From Parolsenella catena (lineage in GTDB: Bacteria; Actinomycetota; Coriobacteriia; Coriobacteriales; Atopobiaceae), in assembly GCF_003966955.1 (NCBI RefSeq), contig NZ_AP019367.1:124001-188000 (forward strand): DNA of 64,000 nucleotides. The letters are read 5' to 3'. The notes under the pieces are model-generated. The model had not been told where the DNA came from. It saw only the letters and a list, made by a program, of their open reading frames with translations, and did not search any database. Shown piece after piece: positions 1-6,587 of this stretch. The position numbers and the translations under genes were made by a program. Each line of letters starts with the position of its first letter. Position 1 is the first letter of the stretch.

Positions 1-273
1 GTGCACGTGCTGCTGGCGATCCCGCCGAAGTACAGCGTCGCGAGCGTCATGGGCTACCTGAAGGGGAAGAGCTCGCTGATGATATTCGACAGGCACGCCA
101 ACCTCAAGTACAAGTTCGGCAACAGGAAGTTCTGGGCGGAGGGCTACTACGTGTCCACCGTCGGCCTGAACGAGGCGACGATCGCCAAGTACATCAGGGA
201 GCAGGAGTCCCACGACATCGCGCTGGACAAGCTGAGCGTGAAGGAGTACGAGGACCCCTTCAAGAGGGGGTGA
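1..273 (+). CDS. tnpA: IS200/IS605-family transposase TnpA, C-terminal part (cut by window start)
   Basis: This is the C-terminal 90 residues of a Y1 (HUH-class) transposase, which moves single-stranded IS DNA by cleaving hairpin ends. The window opens inside the HUH motif: its second His is residue 2 here (VHVLLAIPPKYS). The helix KYIREQ carries the expected nucleophilic Tyr at residue 64, after the family-typical FWAEGYYVSTVG stretch at about residues 44-55. The frame is open to a TGA at 271-273. The N-terminal half lies outside the window, so completeness cannot be judged. No tnpB follows, which fits an IS200-type single-gene element. Confidence in the family is high; activity is unknown. 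Confidence 0.93.
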   Translation: MHVLLAIPPKYSVASVMGYLKGKSSLMIFDRHANLKYKFGNRKFWAEGYYVSTVGLNEATIAKYIREQESHDIALDKLSVKEYEDPFKRG

Positions 274-376
274 TGCTGCCGGTTCGACCGGCGCGCCACG
301 GGTCAAGATGCACTAGGCCTGGACGAAGTCCGGGCCCGCGCCTTTAGACGCGAGCCCGGGGCCCGTGGGTTATACC
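1..376 (+). mobile_element. Right part of an IS200/IS605-type insertion sequence
   Basis: Downstream of tnpA an imperfect hairpin (331-340 paired with 349-358, one mismatch, loop CCTTTAGA) is followed by GGGTTATACCC-type sequence at about 367-376. A subterminal right-end hairpin of this kind, rather than terminal inverted repeats, is typical of IS200/IS605 ends. The exact cleavage site is inferred, so the right boundary is approximate to about 10 bases. Confidence 0.7.
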
Positions 377-385
377 CTAAGAGCA

Positions 386-408
386 AACCACCCTTTTTAA
401 GGGTGGTT
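386..408. repeat. Perfect 10-bp inverted repeat between the IS and the response regulator
   Basis: AACCACCCTT (386-395) and its complement (399-408) are separated by TTT. The repeat ends 16 bases before the TTG start of the response regulator. It could be an operator for autoregulation of the two-component system, a terminator for leftward transcription, or IS-associated sequence. The sequence does not decide which. Confidence 0.55.
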
Positions 409-424
409 CTGATTTGGGGGAGCG

Positions 425-1099
425 TTGTCCAAAATCTATGTCATAGAGGACGACGAAGGCATCCGCGTCGAGCTCGTTCGCATGCTCGAGCGCGAGGGCT
501 TCGAGGTCGAGGCGTGCGAGGACTTCTCCCACGCCGCCGAGTTCGCCCTCGCCGCCGCCCCGGACCTCGCCCTTCTCGATCTCACGCTTCCGGGCACGGA
601 TGGGCAGCTCGTCTGTCGGGAGATCCGCGCCGCCTCCTCCGTCCCGGTCATCGTGCTCACGAGTCGCGTGACCGAGGCGGACGAGGTGGTCTCCATGACG
701 CTGGGCGCGGACGACTTCGTGCCCAAGCCCTATAGCCCTCGCGTGCTCGTGGCTCACATCCAGGCCCTGCTGCGTCGCGCGGGCCAGGCTGCGACGCCCG
801 CCTCGACCATCGAGCGCGGGGCCGTGACGCTCGACCTCTCCCGCTCCTGCGCCGCCGCGAACGGCAAGACCGTCGAGCTCACCAAGAACGAGATGCGTAT
901 TCTGGGCCTGCTCATGCGTCGTTGCCCCGCGATCGTCTCGCGCGAGGACCTCATGCGCGAGCTTTGGGACTCAGACGCTTTCGTCGATGACAACACGCTT
1001 ACGGTCAACGTGAACCGCCTCCGCGCCCAGCTCGCGAGGGTGGGCGTCGAGGGCTTCCTGGTCACGCACCGTGGCCAAGGCTATTCGGTCCGGGCGTAG
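425..1099 (+). CDS. OmpR/BceR-family response regulator
   Basis: A 224-residue DNA-binding response regulator with an N-terminal receiver domain (about 3-115) and a C-terminal winged helix (about 130-222). The receiver shows the acidic pocket EDD at 8-10, phospho-acceptor Asp52 (LLDLTLPG), Thr79 and Lys101 (PKPY). It starts at TTG with GGGGGAG just upstream; the spacing is tight, but no better start precedes IYVIEDD. The histidine kinase follows after 3 bases, so the pair is co-transcribed. The partner kinase and the nearby BceAB-type transporter suggest it activates the transporter genes in response to cell-envelope-active peptides. The role is inferred from context; the regulator class is certain. 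Confidence 0.93.
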   Translation: MSKIYVIEDDEGIRVELVRMLEREGFEVEACEDFSHAAEFALAAAPDLALLDLTLPGTDGQLVCREIRAASSVPVIVLTSRVTEADEVVSMTLGADDFVPKPYSPRVLVAHIQALLRRAGQAATPASTIERGAVTLDLSRSCAAANGKTVELTKNEMRILGLLMRRCPAIVSREDLMRELWDSDAFVDDNTLTVNVNRLRAQLARVGVEGFLVTHRGQGYSVRA

Positions 1100-1102
1100 C
1101 CG

Positions 1103-2194
1103 ATGAGGCTGGGAAGCTACATCCGCTCGCGCGTCCCGGAGCTTCTGGTCCTCGTGGCGCTCGAGCTCCTCCTCGCGCTCGTGCTGCGCATCTCCGGCAT
1201 GGGTACGGACTTTGTCGCGTTCGTTTGCTCGATCGTGCTCGTCTCGGCGGTTGTCGCCGTCGCGCTGGGGTTTGCCCGCGAGCGCGGCTTCTGGGACTCC
1301 CTCTCCGAGACCTGCTCCTCGCTCGACAACGCGTGCCTGCTGCCCGAGCTCATCGACAGGCCGGAGTTTCCCGAGGGCCAGGCGGCCTATGATGCGCTTG
1401 TCTCCGTGGCGAAGTCCGCCAACGACGAGGTCGCCAAGCAGCGTCGCTTCGTCGGGGAATATCGCGCCTACGTCGAGACCTGGGTGCATGAGGCAAAGAG
1501 CCCGATTACGGCCGCGCGCCTGGCGCTCTCAAACCTCGAGGAGGACGCGGATGCGTGCGCGGTCTGCCCGCGCGAGGTCGAGCCGGTCGTTCCGCGCCTG
1601 CGCTCGGTCGAAGACGAGCTCGCCCGCGTCGAGCGCTACGTTGAGCAGGCGCTGTTCTATGCGCGCTCCGAGACGCTCGAGCGCGACTTCCTCGTCCGCT
1701 CCCACTCGCTTCGCGAGATGGTGGCCTCGGCCATCAAGGCCAACGCGAACCTGCTCATCGCCGCCGGCGTGACGCCGCGCCTGGGCGAGGGCCTCGACCT
1801 CAAGGTCTTCACGGACGACAAGTGGCTCGTCTTCATGCTGGGGCAGCTCCTCCAGAACACGGCCCGCTACGTGCGCCCCGGTTGCGAGGGCTGGCCTCAG
1901 GTCTGGTTTGACGCGCGCCTCTTGGACGAGGGCCTCGCGAACGAGCGCGTTGAACTGACCGTGCGCGACAACGGATGCGGCGTGAGTGCGGCGGACCTGC
2001 CGCGCGTGCTCGAGCGGGGCTTTACGGGCGACAACGGTCGCGCCCACAAGCAGTCGACGGGCCTGGGCCTTTGGCTCGTCGCACGCCTCGCCCAGAAGAT
2101 GGGCGTCTCGGTCGCGGTTGACTCGGCAGAGGACGAGTTCTTCTCCGTGACGTTTGGGTTCCCCGCTAACAAGATGCACTACTTCGAGGACTAG
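1103..2194 (+). CDS. BceS-like intramembrane-sensing histidine kinase
   Basis: A 363-residue sensor kinase. Two N-terminal membrane helices (about residues 12-32 and 38-60) are joined by a loop of only a few residues (SGMGTD), so almost nothing is exposed outside. This is the hallmark of intramembrane-sensing kinases that read the state of a partner BceAB transporter. The phosphorylated His129 sits in HEAKSPITAARL. The ATPase domain has an N box (LLQNTARY, Asn252), a G1 box (DNGCGVS, about 290) and GLGLWLV (about 322). It is 3 bases downstream of the response regulator and convergent with the transporter genes. The transporter partnership is inferred from family and position. Confidence 0.92.
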   Translation: MRLGSYIRSRVPELLVLVALELLLALVLRISGMGTDFVAFVCSIVLVSAVVAVALGFARERGFWDSLSETCSSLDNACLLPELIDRPEFPEGQAAYDALVSVAKSANDEVAKQRRFVGEYRAYVETWVHEAKSPITAARLALSNLEEDADACAVCPREVEPVVPRLRSVEDELARVERYVEQALFYARSETLERDFLVRSHSLREMVASAIKANANLLIAAGVTPRLGEGLDLKVFTDDKWLVFMLGQLLQNTARYVRPGCEGWPQVWFDARLLDEGLANERVELTVRDNGCGVSAADLPRVLERGFTGDNGRAHKQSTGLGLWLVARLAQKMGVSVAVDSAEDEFFSVTFGFPANKMHYFED

Positions 2195-2324
2195 CGACTG
2201 CGCGCTGTTGGCTCGGCGTGGCCGCCCGCATATTCGGGCGTTGCCGCTCGAGGCTTGCCGAGCGCCCGGCGCGCTCGCCCCACCGCCCGCCGCCGCCCGC
2301 GGGCCCGGGCTCGGACGAAAGAAA

Positions 2325-2350
2325 GAGGGCCGGCCATGTGGCCGACCCTC
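2325..2350 (-). terminator. Rho-independent terminator of the BceAB-type operon
   Basis: Hairpin GAGGGCCGGCC / GGCCGACCCTC with a 4-base loop and one A-C mismatch. On the minus strand it is followed by a T-rich run (CTTTCTTTC). It lies 34 bases beyond the permease stop codon. It may also stop rightward transcription from the kinase gene. Confidence 0.75.
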
Positions 2351-2383
2351 GGGTGCCAGGCAGCGTTCTGCTCGCCGTCCGCG

Positions 2384-4588
2384 CTACGCCGTGTAACGGA
2401 TGCGAACGGCGTCGTTCAGGATGCCGCGGCTCATGGCGTAGGTGACCAGGAAGTAGCCACCGTATGCAGCGAGGAAGATCACGCAGGTGAAGCCCACCAT
2501 GGCGCTGATGGTGAGGCCGCCGAACAACCTGACGAGGTCGATGACGACCCTCAGCGCCACGAGCGAGTGGGCGACGCCGACCGCGAGCGGGAACATGAAG
2601 AACACGGTCTGCTGTGCGAGCATGGAGTGGGCGATTTGTCGCTTGTCGCAGCCGAGCTCGGAGAGCACGCGATAGCTGCGGCTGGCGTCGGACACGCCGG
2701 AGAGCTGTTGGATGGCAAGGATGGCGGCACAGGCGATCACGAGCACGAAGCCGATGTAGATGGCGAGGTAGCTGACGGCGCCCGCCGTCGTGTTGGTTTG
2801 GGCGAGCATCTCACTGCGGGTCACGCTGGGCCCGAAGAAGCCGAAGACGTCGCTGCCCGACCTGATGTTGCTGTACTCGATGTGGCTAAGCGCCGCCTGG
2901 CTCATGAACTCGTCGCCCTGCTCGGTGCTGACGCCCCGCTTGTTGTAGTTGACGAGCAGGTACGAACTCTTGACCTGGAGGTGCGCGTCGTCGACGACGG
3001 CGTCGGGGACGATGACGGTGCCGGAGTTGGAGCCCATGGCGGAGTTCGTCAGGGCGCTGTTGTCGACGTCGACCTTCTGGGCCGCGGGCTTGAGCTCGTG
3101 GTCTCCCAGCTTGATGGTGGGGTCGGAGGCGAGGACCTTGTCGTAGAAACCGGCGATGGTGTCGCCCATGTCGCAGGTGATGAGGTAGTCATTCTCGCCC
3201 AGGTCCACCCGCGGCTTGCCGCGATAGGCGAGGAGCTGGTTGTACTGGCTCTCCCTCATGACGTCGAGCCCCAGGAGGTCGGCGTCCGAGTTGGTCATGC
3301 CGCCGGGAACTTCGGCTCCCGTCCTCTCGGCGAGGGCGCCAATGGTGAGTGGATTCTCGTCGGGTGTGCCCTCGCCGCTCGTGATGCGGGTGACCTGTTC
3401 GCTTCCGAGCGGGAAGTAGGTGTCGTGCTGGACCGTGGAGTCGCAGACGGAGCCAAGGTCGACCCCGCGTGCCTCGAGTTCGCTCGCGACATCGAGCGGC
3501 TGGTCCAGCGCGACGTAGCGCACGGGGTTGAGGTCCTCGTCGGTGCCCTCGGAGAGGCTGTAGTTGTACCAGAAGCTCTGGCTGAAGTCGACGGGGTTCA
3601 CGCGCTCGATGCTGTTGGTCATGGCGTTGACCATCGACATGCCGGTGGTGACGGAGGTGATGGCGAGGAACAGGATCATCGAGATCATGGCCATCGAGAA
3701 GGAGACGGTGTTGACCTTGGCGGAGAGCTGGCGAAGCGTGAAGGCGTTCAGGCCGCGCCAATATATGCCGCGCACGGCTTGGAGGAGCTTGAGCAAAAGC
3801 CCTGAGAGCCCAAAGAAGAACAGGACGGTTCCGAGGGTTACCATTCCCGTGGTGATCTCAAACTGGGTCATCGCGGCTCCGAGCTCTTCACTCCTGGCGG
3901 TGACGGGGAGGCCGTCATGCAGCAGGCGGGAGTAGGCCACTCCGATGAGCACGGCGCCAAGCAGGCACACCAGACCTGCGAGCAGCGGGTTGCGCGTCTT
4001 GATCGACTCGTTGCGGCGTCCCGACCCCATGAGGTCGACGAGGCGTGACCTGCGCACCACGCGAAGGTTGAACACGAGCGTCACGAGGAAGATCGTGGCG
4101 AGGCATCCCACGGTGAGCGCCAGGGCGCTCGTGGAGAAGATGAATCTGAAGTTGGCGATCTGCGTCTTGAAGAGCGAGGCGGTGAAGAAGACCATCAGCT
4201 GGGAGAGGCCAACGCCCAAGATGATGCCGAGGACGAGCGCCGCGGCGGACACGATGACCGTCTCGAGCGCCATGATGCGGGCGACCTGGCCGCGCGTCAT
4301 GCCCAGCACCTGGTAGAGACCAAACTCCTTGTTGCGACGCTTCATGATGAAGTTGTTGGCGTAGACCATGAGAAAGCCCATGACCGCACCGAGAAACACG
4401 GTGAGGTTGCCGAGTAGCTCGCCGAGGACCTCGTCCAGCCCTTCGATGTTGACGTTGGCGAGGTCGACCTGCAAGCTGATGGTGTTGAACGCATAGAAGA
4501 CGGTCACGCCGAGCGTGAGCGTGAGCAGGTAGATGAGGTAGTCGCGCCGCGCGCGGGCGACGCTGCCCCAGGCGAGCCTACAGAGCAT
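2384..4588 (-). CDS. BceB/FtsX-like ABC transporter permease
   Basis: A 734-residue permease with the BceB layout: one N-terminal helix (LIYLLTLTLGVTVFYAF), several more helices in the first 300 residues, a large extracytoplasmic domain of about 200 residues (after SMVNAMTNSIERVNPVDF, up to about TTAGAVSYLA), and a closing set of helices with the FtsX-type fold. Such permeases remove antimicrobial peptides from their cell-wall targets and signal to a partner kinase. The start chosen is the ATG at 4588, with GTGAGGG 5-6 bases upstream; a GTG at 4600 is the alternative and would add four residues. The gene overlaps the ATPase stop by 11 bases, implying translational coupling. The substrate is not visible. 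Confidence 0.9.
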   Translation of the reverse strand: MLCRLAWGSVARARRDYLIYLLTLTLGVTVFYAFNTISLQVDLANVNIEGLDEVLGELLGNLTVFLGAVMGFLMVYANNFIMKRRNKEFGLYQVLGMTRGQVARIMALETVIVSAAALVLGIILGVGLSQLMVFFTASLFKTQIANFRFIFSTSALALTVGCLATIFLVTLVFNLRVVRRSRLVDLMGSGRRNESIKTRNPLLAGLVCLLGAVLIGVAYSRLLHDGLPVTARSEELGAAMTQFEITTGMVTLGTVLFFFGLSGLLLKLLQAVRGIYWRGLNAFTLRQLSAKVNTVSFSMAMISMILFLAITSVTTGMSMVNAMTNSIERVNPVDFSQSFWYNYSLSEGTDEDLNPVRYVALDQPLDVASELEARGVDLGSVCDSTVQHDTYFPLGSEQVTRITSGEGTPDENPLTIGALAERTGAEVPGGMTNSDADLLGLDVMRESQYNQLLAYRGKPRVDLGENDYLITCDMGDTIAGFYDKVLASDPTIKLGDHELKPAAQKVDVDNSALTNSAMGSNSGTVIVPDAVVDDAHLQVKSSYLLVNYNKRGVSTEQGDEFMSQAALSHIEYSNIRSGSDVFGFFGPSVTRSEMLAQTNTTAGAVSYLAIYIGFVLVIACAAILAIQQLSGVSDASRSYRVLSELGCDKRQIAHSMLAQQTVFFMFPLAVGVAHSLVALRVVIDLVRLFGGLTISAMVGFTCVIFLAAYGGYFLVTYAMSRGILNDAVRIRYTA

Positions 4589-5426
4589 CGGAGCCCTCAC
4601 CGCCCATCATCGCAACGACCTCCATGATGCGGTCGAAGAACTCGCGACGGGGCGAGCTTCCGCGGCGGAGCTCGGTGAAGATCTTGCCGTCGCGGATGAA
4701 CAGCACGCGCCCCGTGTAGCTTGCCGCGAAGCTGTCGTGGGTGACCATGAGGATCGTGGCATCCCTCTCCTCGTTGAGCTGCTGGAGGCTCTCGAGCAGG
4801 AGGCGGGCGCTCTTGGAGTCGAGGGCGCCGGTGGGCTCGTCCGCCATGATGACGGCAGGCTTGGTGACGAGCGCGCGGGCGGCGGCGACGCGCTGCTGCT
4901 GACCGCCGGAGAGCTGGTAGGGATACTTGTCGAGCACGTCCGCGATGTTGAGGCGGCGGGCCATCTCCTCCACGCGGGCAAGCGTCTCGCCGGCGGAGAC
5001 GCGGGAGATGGTGAGCGGCAGGGCAATGTTCTCGCGGGCAGTGAGGGTGTCGAGCAGGTTCGAGTCCTGGAAGATGAAGCCCAGCTGCTCGCGGCGGAAG
5101 CGCGCGAGCTCGCCGGCGCGCATGGACGTGACGTCGACGCCGCGCACGAAGACGTGGCCGCTCGTGGCAGAGTCGATGGTCGAGACGCAGTTGAGCAGCG
5201 TCGACTTGCCGGAGCCCGAGGCGCCCATGATGGCGACGAACTCGCCCTCGCTCACGTCGAAGGAGACGTCCGCCAGGGCGCGGGTGGTCGCTCCGCGGCC
5301 CTTCTTGCCGCGGTTCCCGTAGGTCTTCTCGAGGTGCTGGACGGAGAGGACCGAGTTCGCAGGTGCCTGACGCACCGCAGGCCCATCGAGAGGAATGTTG
5401 GAGTTGGGCTGATAGTGGTTGCCCAT
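4578..5426 (-). CDS. BceA/MacB-type ABC transporter ATP-binding protein
   Basis: A 282-residue ATPase partner of the downstream permease. Walker A GASGSGKST is at 68-76, the Q loop FIFQDSNLLD at about 117-126, signature LSGGQ at 172-176, Walker B IMADEPTGALD at about 193-203, and the H loop MVTHD near residue 225. The FIFQDSNLLDTLTARENI pattern is typical of peptide-exporting FtsX-linked ATPases. The frame is open far upstream, but ATG at 5426 is preceded by AGAAAGGA and begins a plausible N-terminus, so it is preferred. Residues 1-27 (asparagine- and proline-rich) extend beyond the usual family start. First gene of a two-gene operon; probably controlled by the neighbouring two-component system. 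Confidence 0.93.
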   Translation of the reverse strand: MGNHYQPNSNIPLDGPAVRQAPANSVLSVQHLEKTYGNRGKKGRGATTRALADVSFDVSEGEFVAIMGASGSGKSTLLNCVSTIDSATSGHVFVRGVDVTSMRAGELARFRREQLGFIFQDSNLLDTLTARENIALPLTISRVSAGETLARVEEMARRLNIADVLDKYPYQLSGGQQQRVAAARALVTKPAVIMADEPTGALDSKSARLLLESLQQLNEERDATILMVTHDSFAASYTGRVLFIRDGKIFTELRRGSSPRREFFDRIMEVVAMMGGEGSDAL

Positions 5427-5444
5427 GGGTATCCTTTCTTTTAC

Positions 5445-5460
5445 GCCCCGTCGTCGGGGC
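5445..5460 (-). promoter_or_regulatory. Small hairpin in the 5' leader of the BceAB operon
   Basis: GCCCCG-TCGT-CGGGGC forms a perfect 6-bp stem with a 4-base loop, 19 bases upstream of the ATPase start on the minus strand and just before its ribosome-binding site. It may stabilise the mRNA or influence initiation. No pyrimidine tract follows, so it is not a simple terminator. Confidence 0.4.
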
Positions 5461-5518
5461 GCGGCTGCATGACACCAGTATCGTTGCGCGACCGTCCCTG
5501 CGGAGCCATCGAATTGGC

Positions 5519-5543
5519 TTACAGTGTGGTTGCAAAAATGTAA
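5519..5543. promoter_or_regulatory. Possible regulator-binding inverted repeat upstream of the BceAB operon
   Basis: TTACA (5519-5523) and TGTAA (5539-5543) form an interrupted inverted repeat, about 95 bases upstream of the minus-strand ATPase gene and about 90 upstream of the plus-strand gene at 5635. Its position suits a BceR-type operator. The motif is short, so the match could be chance. Confidence 0.3.
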
Positions 5544-5634
5544 TGTTGGGCACCCGCGTGTGCGGGCACGTGGGCGTCGTGCGCGCGGCGCCTCCAGGTC
5601 CTGGCGCGAAGCGCTCGCAGAAAGGCGGTTCTTC

Positions 5635-6291
5635 ATGGCGGATGGCAAGATTCCCGAGGAGTTCGAGGTGGGCACGCCCGTGCTCGTGTGCCGCTGGCGC
5701 CTGCAGGACGGCGCGCTGCCGATCGAGAACCGGCACCTGCGCGCGCTGGGGCGCCGTCACGTGCTGGGCAAGAAGCTCTCCAGGCAGCTGCTTGCCTGGG
5801 CCAAGCAGCACATAGAGTGGACGCTCGCGGACGGCACGGCCGAGCACCCGGACGGCGTGCTCATGCTCCTCGTTGACGCCGAGGGCCGCGCCGCCATGGC
5901 GTGCGGAGACTACGAGCCCCTGCCGGACACGACGCTGGCCGGCCTTCTCGCGCGCGCCGCGTCTGGCAGCGACGAGGCGTCCGAGACTGACATCGCCCCC
6001 GAGACGATCTGGGTGGGCCGCGGCCGCGGCCTTGCCGTGGGCATGGCGCCCGGCGAGCACCCCTCTGGCGCGGCCTCGCTCGTCGAGGACCTCGCCAAGA
6101 CGCTTGGCATGCCCGTCGAGCGCGATCCGCAGCTGCTCGCGCGTCTCGCCGACGCTGCCGAGAAGCCCGCCGAGGCGTTCCTCGTCTCGGACGAGCACGG
6201 CATCATCCCCGCGTCTGACGCGTCCGGCGCGCTGGCGAGGAAGTTCGCCGATGGCTGGGACCGCCTGCTCGAGCGCTCCCGCCGCCGTTAG
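5635..6291 (+). CDS. Conserved-looking protein of unknown function, 218 residues
   Basis: I do not recognise this protein. It is a soluble, acidic, Ala/Glu-rich 218-residue polypeptide with no signal peptide or membrane segment. The N-terminal 70 residues contain basic helices (RHLRALGRRHVLGKKLSRQL). A middle part resembles an alpha/beta fold (DGVLMLLVDAEGRAAMACG), and the C-terminus repeats that pattern (EAFLVSDEHGIIPASDASG). The start is ATG 5635 with AGAAAGGCGG upstream; the longer open frame reaching 5524 lacks a ribosome-binding site. It is divergent from the BceAB operon and alone in its transcription unit. Codon use matches the neighbours, so it is very likely a real gene. Confidence 0.7.
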   Translation: MADGKIPEEFEVGTPVLVCRWRLQDGALPIENRHLRALGRRHVLGKKLSRQLLAWAKQHIEWTLADGTAEHPDGVLMLLVDAEGRAAMACGDYEPLPDTTLAGLLARAASGSDEASETDIAPETIWVGRGRGLAVGMAPGEHPSGAASLVEDLAKTLGMPVERDPQLLARLADAAEKPAEAFLVSDEHGIIPASDASGALARKFADGWDRLLERSRRR

Positions 6292-6369
6292 GACCAAAAG
6301 GGACGGGTTACTTTGGTCCCGTCCTGTCCGATGCCGCCGGGACCAGATGAACCCGTCCCCTTTGGCGCC
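6291..6369. repeat. Two facing copies of a GGACCAAA...TTTGGTCC repeat
   Basis: Copy 1 (6291-6319) begins GGACCAAA, ends TTTGGTCC and carries GGGACGGGTT in the middle. Copy 2 (about 6340-6365) is a degenerate copy in the opposite orientation, with GAACCCGTCCCC in the middle. The same element recurs at 14260-14288. The palindromic ends and intergenic location mark a REP-like family. It starts one base inside the end of the upstream gene. Confidence 0.7.
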
Positions 6370-6401
6370 GCCGTTTGGACGTATATCCGAACGGCGGCGC
6401 C
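6364..6401. terminator. Strong 12-bp hairpin after the 5635-6291 gene
   Basis: GGCGCCGCCGTT (6364-6375) pairs perfectly with 6390-6401 around a 14-base loop; it is followed by ACTTTCTC. It probably ends the upstream transcript, but it lacks a uniform T tract and directly abuts the repeat pair, so it may instead be part of that element. Confidence 0.5.
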
Positions 6402-6412
6402 ACTTTCTCAAA

Positions 6413-6504
6413 TTGACGATTAATCAGTGCTCATTTGCGGGATAATCAAACCGCTATGAAGAGATATCACCCTCTGGCGATCGGGGAATTCGCCACGGGG
6501 TGAT
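6413..6504 (+). promoter_or_regulatory. Putative nifJ promoter and leader hairpin
   Basis: A GATAAT -10 candidate (6441-6446) lies upstream of a 15-bp imperfect inverted repeat (6466-6480 with 6490-6504, two internal mismatches, 9-base loop). TTGACG at 6413 is 22 bases from the -10, too far for a standard promoter, so the -35 is uncertain. A 15-codon frame (ATG 6456 to TGA 6503) runs through the hairpin and would start almost at the predicted transcript 5' end. This could be a leader controlling nifJ or an operator. Confidence 0.4.
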
Positions 6505-6587
6505 TTCGCGTGCTCGGGCATCCGCCAAGGTGGCGGAGGCGGCTCTTCTCGTCAAGCCCGCGCGTGACCTCGACAGAAGGAGAGGAT

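Noticed and set aside
4597-6411. A 604-codon minus-strand frame covering the BceA gene and the gene at 5635
   Set aside because: It crosses two better-supported genes and an intergenic region with hairpins; the product has no protein-like pattern.
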